DNA of 64,000 nucleotides from Dicyema japonicum (taxonomy: Eukaryota; Dicyemida; Rhombozoa; Dicyemidae), in NCBI GenBank assembly GCA_011109175.1, contig RDEW01000039.1, forward strand, positions 217,681 through 281,680, in the 5' to 3' direction. Position 1 is the stretch's first letter. Each line of letters begins with the position of its first letter. The notes under the pieces were generated by a model. The model did no database searches, was not told the origin of the DNA, and saw nothing but the letters and a program-made list of their open reading frames with translations. Of this stretch, positions 10,980 through 22,940 are shown piece by piece. The position numbers and the translations under genes are program-made.

Positions 10980-12975
10980 AGCTGAATTCTTCTCCTCTTT
11001 GGGCATTGGCCCTTTATATCACCCTCACTGTTCCCTCGTATACAACTTGAGAAAGCAAATCACTAGACAAGACAGCTGTTTCTCTTGGTTCCTCTTCGAC
11101 GTCACCTCCGAGTTCAGAGCCTCTTGATATAAGATGATTAGTCACTCTTGTAACCTCATCATCATAGTTATAACTTTCAGCCCATGTCTATGCTCGATTA
11201 TCATGCTCTCTAAAGTTTTTTTAATCGTCATTGATTGGATGTACGCTCTTGTAGAGACATCCACGTTGAGTCTTTCCACATAGGAGTTGTAGTACTTTGT
11301 TACTACTCCATCCATGTCAAAACAATCGGAATTATTGTCACCTTGGCCTTGTGGATTTGTGCTAGTTCTCCTGCCAGAAAGTTGTATTTGTGGAGTTTTT
11401 CCACTTCAAAATGTTTTAGCAAATCTTGGGAAATGATCCCTACTTCTATTAGTATTATTTCGTTCTTGGATTTATCGTGTACGAAAAATCAAGTTTGTTA
11501 TTTTTAACTTGCTTATCCGTTTGAAGTGTTGTGTCGAGTCGTATTTCAACTTTACTGTTTGACACAATCGATTGGACTGTATGCGTCTTTACCCTCTTGC
11601 TTCTTTTTATTCCAAATTGGCGACATAGTTGTAGGTGTATACATCTTACAACTTAGTTGTGTCGCCACATATACGCAGCTAGTACATCATGTAGCCGGGT
11701 GATCCACGCACTTTTTGGCCATGCCACAATAACTGCAATTTGGTTTCATCTTTTCAAAAAACAGATTCCGATCCTGTATCATGCAGTACATTGCTTCCGA
11801 CCTTTGACTATTGTTTCCCCCAGTAAGCCATTCTGTTGATCCATTGATGTCGACATTCGTATTTTCAAAACACTTAAATATAATTGAATGAAGCAATTTC
11901 TTACTAGTCTTCTCCAAATAAATTTTTTTTGATATTCCTTTATAATGTCAGTGTTCAAGTTAGATAGGTCATCCACATATACGCCGGATTTCTAAATCAA
12001 TAGTTTTAAATTCACGTGGTTCAATGTCGATAAGCCCAATTAATAATTATATAGCGAAGGTGCGTATTCATCTATCGCTTTAAATAAATGTACAGCGTTT
12101 AATTTCGAATTCGCCAGCATCTCTATCTTTTCTTCACATTTTCAGCAATTTTTTCCATAACTTTATCTTTCATAACCTTACTCCCTTTATCTTCTAACAT
12201 TCCAAGTTAGTGATATTCCTCACAACCATTTAGATATCAGTTCCTTTGATTTCTTATATCCATCGAGCATAAAACATCAAACGTTTTCTCCCTTTCTTCC
12301 TTGACTGCTTCCCAGTAAACCCATAGACTAGACACAATTTTCTTTGAATTTGTCAATTCTCTTCTCCACGTTTCCCTCCAAAAGATTTTTACTAATTGCT
12401 TCTTTGTAAAATTGTCATATGCGCATTGTGCAGCATAAATAATGTCAGTTATCTCATTCATGTCCGCTGGGGGAGATGATGACACATAATTTGATATCAC
12501 TGCATTTAACGTAGTAAGAACATCCTTTTAAGCAACTTATATGTAATCTTCTGTGTAGGTTTACTGATTTGACTCTCTCAATTTGAACATAAAATTATTT
12601 TTGCATCTTCCTTAGATGGAAATTTCTGTTTTTGGTAAGTTGTTCTCAGCCTCCTGATCCCATTAAAGCATCTCGAATTTTCTGGTCCACGGGCGTCTTT
12701 TTATTAGGCTTTACATTCATTATTTTTCTAACTTTTATGAGTGGAGAAACGAGTATTGAATTGGTGGACGATGAGACTCCATCCACCGAGGGATTCTCCA
12801 GTATCTCCTTTTCGCAGAGTTGACAACCATAGAGATCCACTTGATCTTATCACCTGATCGAATCTCAGTTATTAATGCTTTGAGGGACAGCAGATGAGCA
12901 GGAACATTTCTCACAGGAGATCGTATGCTAGCTTTATTGGCATCATGTAGTCTTGAAGACACACTTCTCATTTCT
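10980..12975 (-). pseudogene. Divergent R2/R4-type LINE relic, reverse transcriptase deleted
   Basis: Read on the minus strand from 12975 down. An N-terminal part with a CQLCEK pair lies near 12840. The next segment (12500-12237, with YAAQCAYDNFTKKQ) aligns to YAAQITYEELTDKP of the 23-kb element. The finger region (11917-11687) has WLTGGNNSQRSEAMYCMIQD and CSYCGMAKKCVDH, aligning to WLKYGDNSPRSEALYTYMQD and CPLCKSRSMSIDH. The endonuclease (about 11520-11290) has VHDKSKNEIILIEVGI followed by VEKLHKYNFLAGELAQ, and an acidic C-terminus extends to about 10980. The interval expected to hold the RT is almost entirely missing between 12237 and 11976. Stop codons and shifts are frequent. Protein similarity to the 23-kb copy is moderate, so this is a separate lineage. 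Confidence 0.75.
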
Positions 12976-13064
12976 AATTGGTTTCTATCTTCAATATTCT
13001 CTGTAAGATGACCCTCAGGATTTGTTTTGCAAACTGGTGAAAACAGACATACACACCACCACTA

Positions 13065-15125
13065 TAATAATTTCAAAATTCAATTATAATAATCAATTTA
13101 TTAATTAAAATTATTGAAATTAGAAAACTAATACATATAACGTGGAGTAATCAATATTTTAAAGAATATAAATATATTGAAACGTAAACTACCTGCAACC
13201 GCAGTTATTCATACGTATATTCCATAATTAATTTGATACAGGCAATGGATGACGAATCAAACTACTTTTGATGACTTGTATGAATAATTTATAAAGTATA
13301 TATAAGATATGATGAGTAATAGAATATTATTATTAGAATCCACAAATATCGTGCATTCTTCAACTAGTTAATAGTTAGGATTTGAAACGACAAGAGAATG
13401 TAGAAAGAAAACGACAAAAGAAATGGTGAGGAAATAATAATGCAACCAAATATCAATATATGGGAATTAAATAATAGACAATTGCATCAAAACAAGGTAA
13501 TAAATGGAAAATTCAATATAAAATAACAAAAATATGTATTAATGTAATGATATTTATGGGAAATTACCGAGTAATTTCTGGCTATTATTCCGTAATAATG
13601 TTGCTTTTAATACAACAGTATTTCATATTGTTTATAGAAAACTGTCATATTTTATAATTAGTATGGATTTAAATTATTGATATAAAGTGAAATATAAATT
13701 TACAAAAATATGTATAATGTAACGATATTTATGGGAAATTACAGAGTAATTTCTGGCTGCAATACCGTAATAATGTAGCCTTTTGATACAAAAGTGTTTC
13801 ATGATGTTTATTGAAGGCTGTCATCAATATAATAAAGCAAGTATTAAAATTGTGATTTAAATTAAAATATAAATTTACAAAAATATGTATTAATGAAACG
13901 ATATTTATGGAAATTACAGAGTAATTTCTGACTCTAATACCGTAATAATGTTGCCTTTTGATACAACAGTATTTCATGTTGTTGCTTGAAGGCAGTCATA
14001 AATATAATAAGGCATGCATTAAAATTAGTTATTTAAAGTAAAATATAAATTTACAAATATATGCTTTGATGTCACGATATTCGATTGAAAGAAGACTGAT
14101 TTCTTTTGTATGCTGTAATTCAGGTTAATTAGCTCAATTAGCTAAATATTCAACACTAATACCTTTATTATATTTATGAATACCAATACGATTCAACATT
14201 AAAATCTCGACACATGTTTATTTATGTAATTTCTAAACAATGTGTATTTATAGTATTACTTACATAACATATTCTTACATAACATACGTAATTAATAATA
14301 TAACTGTTATGCAATCTCTATAGTGGTTTGTTTAAAATTAGAGAGAATACTGACTCAAATGCTAAAGAATGGACAAGAATGATTTGGTAGTTAATTATCT
14401 GAGAGAAGTGTCACTCCTATTGATTAGGAGTATCAAGAGTTATTAAATATGATTTATTTTGTTCGTTTTTTAATAAATTCTCTTTACATATAGCAAGATT
14501 TCATGACCTATAACTAGTATTCTCTTGATTGTAGGGATGACTAGTATTCTCTTGACTCTAATATATTTTACTTACAAGAATATATTTTTAACATTAAAAA
14601 CCTATAGTACAGCTGGTATCATTCGATTTCCTACACTCCAAGGTTCATCAGTAGATTAATTTTCATCCTCGTCGACATTTGTAATTCCTCGTCTGTATTT
14701 GATTATTTATATAGCTGAGGACATTCTTTTTCATTTTTGAACCACGTGATCTTGGACTGAAATATATTAAGCACTGGTCTATTTTCTATAAGTTTTCCAT
14801 ATGCTAGAACAGAGTTCAAAGAATAACCAAAACTATAATTTTGGACAAGCAAGGAACAATACTATGTGAAGCCGGGGTTTTATTGGGGTGCGGTTGATCT
14901 GTATTTTCTGGCTGAACTCAAAGTCTGATGAAATCAGATCTGAAGGTCTTGTGATCGAATACGATAGATGGAGTTTTCTGCGAAATCAATTCTAGTCAAG
15001 CAGATCCCATCCGTGAGCGACGAGTTCCTCTGGCATGATCAGTAGTTGAAAGGGATCTTCCTACAATCTCCCTGACAAAATCATCTTGTGAAGACTATCT
15101 ATTATGAAAACTCTTTCGCTGTTGG
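13065..15125. repeat. Large composite repeat A, copy with three satellite units
   Basis: Homologous to 4125-5790 over head, satellite array and tail, but with about 455 extra bases (14055-14510) between array and tail. The head also contains a segment (about 13336-13520: gcattcttcaacta, agaaatggtgaggaaataat) that matches 2890-3070, showing a third partial copy. Non-coding throughout. Confidence 0.75.
13523..14049. repeat. 176-bp satellite array, three units
   Basis: The same monomer as at 4411-5115. Unit starts are near 13526 (slightly truncated), 13699 and 13874, with a partial fourth at 14050. Period is 175-176 bp. Flanks on both sides are also shared with the first array, so the arrays belong to copies of one larger repeat. 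Confidence 0.9.
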
Positions 15126-15173
15126 ACTACATAATTATCAAAAAATTGTTCATTTTAATTTAAAATTATCTTG

Positions 15174-15377
15174 TTAGGTTGTAAAATTAAATGACCTAAG
15201 AGATGCCTTGTATGTGGAAACTTGGTGAACCTTGTTACCACAGCATCCACTTGCATTACGAGAACTACCTACTGATCCAATGAAAGTGTAACATCTACCG
15301 ATCTCATAATGACCTCTGCCTTCATAACAGACAACAATGTCATTTTTATAGAAATCGTCAGGGAGATGGATTTTCAA
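15174..15377 (-). CDS. Unknown Cys-containing ORF, possible exon
   Basis: A 67-codon frame with DDFYKNDIVVCYEGRGHYEI, GRCYTFIGSVGSSRNASGCC and KVHQVSTYKASLR. It has four cysteines and a possible N-glycosylation site (NAS), which would suit an extracellular domain. The segment KVHQ(V/I)STYKASLR is also encoded by the related copy at 7660-7800, so the similarity was kept at protein level for some time. No family is recognised. It may be one exon of a gene with tiny introns or a fragment of a repeated unit. Confidence 0.3.
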   Translation of the reverse strand: MKIHLPDDFYKNDIVVCYEGRGHYEIGRCYTFIGSVGSSRNASGCCGNKVHQVSTYKASLRSFNFTT

Positions 15378-15482
15378 TTCTGAGAGCGGTCAGTCTTGAC
15401 TAAAGGGAGCTATTAGTAGCTGCTCACTGTTCGTGTATTTTCGAGGAAGAAACTACCATTTTCAGATTGTGACACGGAAGAA

Positions 15483-15680
15483 CTAAATGGATTCCCTTGT
15501 TTTTGTTAAAACCGGAAGAATCTGCAGCCATTTCTTCTTATTGACGACTGCGACAGTTGAGTGACGAATGTAGGATCCGTTGGAATAGAGTATCTTCGTG
15601 TCGGAACCTGATTTTATCCAACGACACCAGGAGAGTGCATTCCTCCATGAAAAACACTCATACTTCATAGCGGGAACCAA
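15483..15680 (-). CDS. Unknown ORF, possible upstream exon
   Basis: A 65-codon frame beginning MVPAMKYECFSWRNALSWCR followed by WIKSGSDTKILYSNGSYIRH and KKKWLQILPVL. The spacing of Cys, Trp and the L-x-I strand faintly recalls an immunoglobulin-like fold, but the second conserved Cys is not visible. It lies 105 bases upstream, on the same strand, of the ORF at 15174-15377. Both may belong to one gene with short introns, but no splice junction could be proved. Confidence 0.25.
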   Translation of the reverse strand: MVPAMKYECFSWRNALSWCRWIKSGSDTKILYSNGSYIRHSTVAVVNKKKWLQILPVLTKTRESI

Positions 15681-15699
15681 TTTGACCGCATAATTTATA

Positions 15700-16700
15700 T
15701 ATGCAATCTTTTACTGGGTACGAGCTCTTCATAAAATTTCCTATAAGACATTAAACTCACTTTTAGTAGGAACTTTCAGAAATTGTTAATTAATCAATTA
15801 ATTAAATTATTCCAAAGACAAAGGGTAAAACCAAACAACTCGGTCATCCAACTCCAATACATCTGACTTTTTACAAAGATCACTTTTCTTCTATCATCGA
15901 CTAGTTGAAGTGTCAAATTCAAACCATCTTTGTCCATTTTTATTACCAGCTTAAATATAAAAAACAATAAAAATTATATTGATTCATCAAGGTCAAACAT
16001 CAATCAAACCGACTCGGTCCGGTTGTGTCGTGGAAAACCAAGTTTAGTAAACTTGGTAGACTAGTTGATTCTTGCCCTTAAAGATACTGTCCTTTGCCAA
16101 TGGTTATGGGTGCTGGTACCAAGACCATTGGTGCTACTTACGTGTTCTCGAGTCGAAAGAGTTTCAATGCCAAGATACACAGTACAAGGCCATATTACAA
16201 GACGATCCGAAAATACACATTACAAGAGCCAAATTATAATACGGACATTCGTGCTACTTTCATGTTCTCAATTCGAAAGAGTTTCAAGGTGAAAATACAC
16301 ATTACAAAGTGGAAAAAACATACTGGGGAAGGGACCTACTAAGGGAAAACTAACTGGATATAGGCTTATTAGTTTTGTACCAACTACGCTCTAGATATAA
16401 GAGCAGGATTCATGTGATCCAACACTAGGACGAGATTAAAATGGAGATGGGGTGCATCGAAAGTGTCCAGGCCGCATAGGCGGACAAGTTTAAATATCCC
16501 TTAAACTAACTCCTTAATTCCTGTTGAATAAATTGTTTTCGGTTCGGTTTGATTTTGTAGCGGAAGATCGGGAATTTCTAGAAGTTATAATGGAGAAAGT
16601 TATAACAATTTTGATTAAATGGTCACTCAAAGTCAATAAAGCATTCATAGAAGCAAAAAAAAATTGGGAACTGCTGAGTGTATGGCTGATACGAAATTAA
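15700..16700. other. No recognised gene
   Basis: The frame at 16094-16342 holds two similar segments (TYVFSSRKSFNAKIH and TFMFSIRKSFKVKIH), because the DNA contains a short imperfect tandem duplication of about 110 bases (16130-16310). No homology was recognised. Confidence 0.4.
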
Positions 16701-16716
16701 TAGAAAGTCAGGGAAG

Positions 16717-16838
16717 TTGAAACGGGAAAAGTACGCGGTCCTACCCGCGGATTTTTTGTTTGTCTCACTCGCCGTTGAAACGTCTGATTCTCTTGCGCAT
16801 GGGACGTTGGAATTTTTCAGTCGAATCGTAGGCTACAC
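16717..16838 (+). pseudogene. LINE C-terminal module fragment, left half (split by the hAT insertion)
   Basis: The frame reads KYAVLPADFLFVSLAVET and continues to the hAT target site. This is the pattern of a module found near the C-terminus of many animal reverse-transcriptase proteins (LPxDFxFxPxAVETxG). The right half lies beyond the hAT element, and a related module is at 48241-48417. The clade of LINE was not determined. Confidence 0.55.
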
Positions 16839-18756
16839 CAGGGGTTTTCAACCTGGGGTCGATTCGACCCTCAGGGGTCTAAAATCAATCCAGATCGATC
16901 GTAAGGGGGTCGAAAATGAAATATTTGGGGGTCGAAAATAAATTTAATAAATTTAATCTTTTTTAATTTAAATTAAGTTAGTTTATTTTTAAAGTGGTAA
17001 ATTTTTGTTCTTTAAAATTTTTCAAATTACCATGCTTGTTTTTGTTTGTGTATGAGTCGTCCTTCTACATTAAAAATTCGTCAATATAAAAATGAATATT
17101 TGGCATTTGGATTTATAAAAAAATTCTTTTGATGATAGACCATATTGCCTAATGTGTAACAAGACATTATCAATGATGCAATGAAACCGTCCAAATTGTT
17201 GGATCATCTTAGGAGAAAACATTCGGATAAAAAAGATAAACCATTAGAGTATTTTGAAGAATTAAAGGATTCTTTTCGTAAACAAAAAACGATTGACACT
17301 GTTTTTACAAATAGTAGTGAAAGAAACAATAGTTGTTGTTATTTTAAATTATATTTAGGAGGACTAATTGCATCCTATAAAATTGCAATGATTATTGCCA
17401 AAAATGAGAGTTCCCATGTTTCTGGTGAAAATCTCATTAAACCATCTATATCAGTGATTCTATCAGATCTGATGGGTTTAAATCCCGACGAAATTTTAAA
17501 ATCCGTGCCAATTAGCAATGATTCAATTCGCCGCAGGATTGACGAAATGTCAGATAATGTTGAACATATTTTATGTGAAAGGCTTCAAAAGCTCTTTCAC
17601 CAATTCTACATGAAACGTTAAATATAGTTATTAAAACCATAAACAAAATTAAAGCAAGTATGATCGTCTTTTTAGAAAATTTTGCTATGGAGCTAAAGAA
17701 ACATATGTCCGTCTTGTGCTTTACACTGAGGTTATAGTTTCCACTTTTATTTTATAGGTACGATGGTTATCAAAAAGAAATGCATTAGAACGATTTTCAA
17801 TATTATTTGACACAATCGTAAATTTTCTTACTTCTGAGGGTGATAAAAATTTAGCAGATTTAATTGTATCGAAAAAGAAAGAAATTGTTTATTTGACTTG
17901 GATTATTGGAAAATTTAATAAAATTTCATTAGAACTTCAGGGAAGGTATGTGACGTTAATAAATTGTAAAAGAATTATTCAAATATTTATCGAAAAAATT
18001 AAGTTATATAAATATAACTTGGAGAAAAGAAATTATTATAACATTCCCGAATTCCACTCAATTGGTCAAACATTTAATGAAGATATTAACAACTTTTTGC
18101 AACATTTATTAATAAGCATAGAAAAAGATTTGATTCTTCGATTCCAAGATATTCTTGAATTAGAAATTTCATCTTGGATGATTAATCCGTTTTTGTCAAA
18201 GCCAGAAAAACAAAAAGAAAATATTAAAGAAGAATTAATTATGTTAAAATTTAATCCAGAATTAAAACTATATTATAATGATTCACAATCACCTGTTATT
18301 TTTCGGCAAAATATGAAATTGAAAGAGAGTTATCCAAAATTGTGGACAGAAATAACACAATTGCTACTCTATTTTCTGTTGAATGTAAATTTAGCGTTCT
18401 ACATCGAATTATAAATAAAGAACGAAACAGATTGGATGTGTCCATTAGAGGAGTTATTCGTTCAAAAATATCACAAATAGAGCCAGATATAGAATCTTTG
18501 GTCAAAAAACATCAGTCACGGGGATCCCATTGGTATTTAATTCTTTTTTATTATAGATTTAGGCTAAGATACCAACTTAACATCGATTATATACTTTTTT
18601 GTATGATTTGATTATTAACAATGAATTCATATAGTTAACTAATTTTACTTAGAATTGTCTGTTCTAAATAAAAAAGTTTTAAGGGGTCGATTAAATATTA
18701 AGGAGGTCGAAAAAAAGTCAAGGGGTCGACGAGTAAAAAAAGGTTGAGAACCCCTG
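16839..18756 (+). mobile_element. hAT transposon with 8-bp target-site duplication
   Basis: The ends are 16-bp inverted repeats (caggggttttcaacct at the left; caggggttctcaacct as reverse complement at the right, one mismatch). A perfect 8-bp duplication, ggctacac, flanks it at 16831-16838 and 18757-18764. Both features define hAT transposons, and these termini resemble Charlie/Buster-type hATs. Subterminal ggggtcga repeats are dense at both ends (16855-16940 and 18680-18730) and may be transposase binding sites. The element is 1918 bp and interrupts a LINE fragment. Confidence 0.92.
17181..18533 (+). pseudogene. hAT transposase (ZBED5/SCAND3-like), internally deleted
   Basis: The N-terminal frame (17181-17621) carries the end of a BED-type region, MKPSKLLDHLRRKHSD, and then SYKIAMIIAKNESSHVSGE and ISNDSIRRRIDEMSDNVEHI, typical of ZBED5-type hAT proteins. 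After the stop at 17621 the frame shifts to VIKTINKIKAS and again to VRWLSKRNALERFSIL (from 17758), which runs open to 18350. A final shift gives the hAT dimerisation end, FSVLHRIINKERNRLDVSIR, to about 18533. A large central block that should carry catalytic residues is missing between 17600 and 17640. No active product is expected. Confidence 0.85.
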
Positions 18757-18764
18757 GGCTACAC

Positions 18765-18863
18765 GATCAGTAGACCATCTTGAGCGCTGCTGGTTATTTG
18801 ATCGAATCTCGCATGCCATCCTGAAAGAGAATAGCCACGCAGTCAGGGCAGTCACTATATGAA
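18765..18863 (+). pseudogene. LINE C-terminal module fragment, right half
   Basis: After the hAT element and its target duplication, VDHLERCWLFDRISHAILKE and NSHAVRAVT continue the module of 16717-16838 (the conserved FLFQRxSxAxxxxNA segment), ending in tga. One base must be gained or lost at the junction, so the LINE fragment was probably already decayed when the hAT inserted. Confidence 0.5.
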
Positions 18864-18869
18864 AATTTT

Positions 18870-20780
18870 GAAGTTAAAAATGCAAAAATATCAAAAATAT
18901 AAAAAGTTTAATTTATACTTCTGTTGTTACAAGTTTATGTTATTTTTCTCTAGATTAATTTATTCCTTCGATTACTGATTCATCCGTGAAAAAAAAGAAG
19001 TAGTATATAACGATAATTGATAGTGGTGGAGTATAAGCCATGGGTATCACTTGTGATAATTATCTATTCTCCTTCGATTAACCTTTTGCCAAAAATATTG
19101 TTATTTAATAATTTTAGATGTAAATTCTGTCATCTTTTTTATTAAATTATTATATCCAATTTATTTGTGTTTCAAAGATCAAATCACATTATGGAGATGT
19201 CAACTAATCGAGAGTAAAGGAATCAGGTGTAAGAGCAAAAATAAGAAGAGTTTTTTTTCAAAAGTTTAACAGTCTTCAGACGTAGTTGTCACAAAATAGG
19301 ATACCTGATTAAATTAATAAGAATACTACTCTTCATATCTTCCTGAAATAGTTTGGATTAAAAATTCTATTTTTTTATATTTTGCGGTTAACCTAAAAAA
19401 TGTTTTCTTGAGCAAATACGTGATATCATCAATGGAAACATGTTAAGATAATCCATTTTTATTTGTTTCCGTCGTCATATACGAGTTGATTCTACAATGT
19501 CGACATAGCAGGAATCTCCACTAAAGAGACCACAGAACATTTATTTGTCAGCATGGGGTCTTCTGTTATCTATACCCTCAGCGTCTGGAGGACCTATCGG
19601 AAAATCCGTTACTATTTGATAAATTCGTTTGGTCCACCTAGTTTTCACACAGGGCGTGATAGTTCAATGGTAAATAATAATTAAAAAACAACTACATCTT
19701 GTATTTTAACAATTCATAAATCAAATTTCTGTTACTCAGGCAAATTTCAACATAAAAATCTTATACAAAAATGTGTGTTATTGCAATGAAGCAATTGGAA
19801 AAATAAAGATGAGACAATCGATAACCACCAAAGGATCCAATAATAGAGGAACAGGAGAAGTATCAAATCGAGTGTATTTATTATTCTATTTGCACATCTG
19901 CATGGCCAAAAGATGAGAAGCGAAAAAGGAACAATAGATAATTCATCCTGCTGATTACAATCTTGCCCCCATTACAAACACACTTAATGGGAGATGTTCA
20001 AAAATGGAGAGTTTAAAGTATTACTTTGTAGGTTATAAAGGCCAATGTATCGAGCACTGAGGGATAAATGCCCCTTCTTGTCAGCAAGACCAAAAATCAA
20101 GAATACCTCACAGCGTTTGGCACAACACTACATATAGAGATAACTGTGAAGAGTTTTGTTGCAAAGATACAACCCAACTATAGAAGGGATTATGATGAAA
20201 GGCTGAATGCAAAAAAAAAGTGTTTTAGAGATACAAAAGAAATAAAAACCACTGGTATGTAGATCGGAGATTAACCACATAACTAAGATAATGAAGAACA
20301 CACTTTGTGAGAGCCGTAAATGATTAAATGTATTTCAGGGAATTAGATTGTACTTGTTAACTTCTTGACTACCTGCTGTTCAAACATGTCTACGCCAATA
20401 AAAGCGGCCTGGTGTAGTAATGACAAAATGGAAAGTGTTAAGAACAAGGTAGGTGTCGAAAAAAACACTCAAATATTTAACGAGATGTATTTAGACATTG
20501 AGATGAGGATTATCTTGATCCGTTAATTAACACTCTCTATAAAAATTATGATATAGTAGTGAATTTGACAAAGAACGATGAAAATATTAAAAAATCATCA
20601 AGTTGCAGAAATCAACGAATGTTTCCTCAAGATATTCCTGATTGCACAATGGAAACGCTTATCAAAGCGATATAGAAATTGTAAAAATTTATATTTTTGA
20701 TACAAAAATTGGTTATCAAAAAATATAATATATTCAATTATAAAAAATTCAACATGAACCAAAATAAAATGTACATTACA
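18870..20780. other. No recognised gene
   Basis: 19000-19150 is weakly similar to 10810-10960 (tgtgataa-ta-ctattc, cctt-tcaa-aatattgtt, gatgtaaattc). A tRNA-like 5' half (gggcgtgatagttcaatggt) at 19647-19666 lacks the rest of a tRNA. The frame at 20068-20262 is unassigned. Confidence 0.4.
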
Positions 20781-20782
20781 TG

Positions 20783-20882
20783 ATTTCTTCATAATTAAAA
20801 GCAGCATGATGAATAAAGTGATAAATCAAAGATTTATTTGATAAAAGTTTGACTAATCTTGCACTTTCAATAATGAAAAATT
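20783..20882. repeat. Palindromic MITE family C, copy 1
   Basis: A 96-100 bp unit with terminal inverted repeats atttcttcataattnaaag and ctttcaatnatgaagaaat, and an inner stem around aaatcaaagatttatttgat. The right end is eroded here. Flanking sequence to about 21050 (gttgaccatattaaaatata) is shared with other copies, so the mobile unit may be larger. Confidence 0.75.
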
Positions 20883-21359
20883 TTATTATAAGCAAGTATT
20901 ATTTTATTTTAAAATAAAATAAAAATATAAAACAAATAAGATGAACGACAACAAGAGTCAATGTTGAGGTTTATATAATAAAGGTTATTGATTATGGTTG
21001 ACCATATTAAAATATAAATAATTATTAATATAATTAAATAAATTATACTCGTGGGAACATTCCAGATCTCTGAACATAAGCGAAAGAACCTATACGGTTA
21101 TACGTAAAACTTTTGAGTCGATGATTGTTTCATACAGGAATAAGACGGGTTTTGTCGAAAGAACTAAGGAGCTAAAGAAGAAAATAAATAATATCCATAC
21201 GAGAATGGATAACAAAGACTCTTAGGACGACGGAACAAGTAATTTGGACTGCTCAGAACCGAAATTTGTGGATGATCTAGAGTGTGTTGGAGAACCCCAA
21301 ATACTAAATTGCTCGTAGAAAAGACGTCTTGTTGGATATGAAATTCCTATGAATAAGTC

Positions 21360-21560
21360 TCTAACAATATTAGGATTAAAGTTGGATACTCTCCTGACAT
21401 TTGTCAATGACATTATTACCAAAGTCAGGAGAGGACCAACATATTGAAAATTTTACCCGATCATTAATCGGCATAACACCTTCTTACTACATAAAATTTA
21501 CTGCCAGTATTCGAATATGCATGTCCTTTTTGGAGCTCGATGATTTATGAATTGTCGTCT
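21360..21560 (+). pseudogene. Small LINE fragment, same family as 26450-27125
   Basis: It shares about 90 bases with 26812-26905, with few differences, including the segment that encodes the EYACPxW-type motif in the longer copy. Upstream, LDTLLTFVNDIITKV may belong to the same relic. No intact frame. Confidence 0.5.
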
Positions 21561-22926
21561 CAAAAATTAATTTTTTCTAATCCGGTGATCTTGGGGTAAA
21601 AAAGAAAAAAAGAAATTGACTCCAAGGATTGACACCAATTACTTGGAAAGAATTATCCGACGAGATAATTGTTGCAGAATTTGTAATAATCCCAACAACG
21701 GAAATCAGGATGTTAACGTCAAGCAATCGGAAAAACAAACATTTTCGATCCTTAAGTTGAGGTTTTTTGAATATCGAATACAGTACATGTGAAACAATTA
21801 ATGAAAATTCGTTAGAAGATTCGGAAAACAGTGAACAAGAATACACAAAACCTATAGACGGAAATGATATTGGAGTTATATTAACTGGAATACACAGAAA
21901 ACTCTTATCTAATGTTGAGAATGAGCATTAAGTTTTGCTCATTTCTTCAATAAGAAAGTTCAAGCGACCAAAATAGGAGAAGAAAAACATTTAGGGATTC
22001 AATTTTATTATTAAATAGAAAAATTATGGATAATTAAAAGTTAAGTTTTTTTGGTTTTTAATTAATTATTTTTGATTCAGGCGGTTCTATCTTTTTTTAC
22101 CATTATCTGTTTTTGGGTCGTATACTGGTCTGGGGGCTTTTATGAACTCCGGTGTTTGATGAATAAGTCGTGACTAAAATATTTACAATAATTACCTTGT
22201 ATTCCCTGAGTTTATTTACAGAATCCCTTGCGGCCGAAATTTCATCGGTGTATAACTCCCAGTTATACTTTTTGGTTTTGATAGTTTTTTTGGAATGCTC
22301 CTTAGTTACTCCTCTTGAGAATAGTATTGAATCCCATAATTCCTAAAATTAATGCTTACTCTACCTCCTCTGTGTTTAAACTATACGGAATCTTTATAGT
22401 AGTCTTATATAACAGTCGGCTAGTTTTTATTTTTCTGGCAGATTCATTTAATTTAATTTTAGTAGACCCTAAGACTTATTTAATGGACAACTTTTAACAG
22501 CCAAAACAACGTCGTTCTCAGATGCATTGAGCGATAACATTTTTTTGAAGTTGATTATCTCTTGTATATCCACGAAACCTTGGAGATCCATTAAATTTTT
22601 TAAATATGTGTCCCTTATCAAATTTTCCCTAAAGTAAACAAATAATTACAACTCGGAAAAATAATACTCAAGTTGGAATTTTATTGTTTCCAATAATGAA
22701 TTGTATTTTTTTGTTGAATGATTTGAATCTAAATTATAGAAGACTTCACAACCTGACATTGTGAATTTTATGGTTCGTTCTCTTACCGCCTCTTTTATAG
22801 TCGGACATAAGGAACTATTAATTAATAATCCATTTATATTATGCTAATTTCTTACAATTTAAATTAGTTTTTGATTAATTTTTTTAATTTAGTAAAAATT
22901 ACCATAATTTAAATTAATATATATTT
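21561..22926. other. No recognised gene
   Basis: AT-rich spacer between a LINE scrap and the R2/R4-type element. Only short frames without recognisable motifs. Confidence 0.45.
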
Positions 22927-22940
22927 TATATTATTTTAGT

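Noticed and set aside
19640-19680. 5' half of a tRNA (gggcgtgatagttcaatggt)
   Set aside because: No anticodon or T arm follows; at most a fragment.
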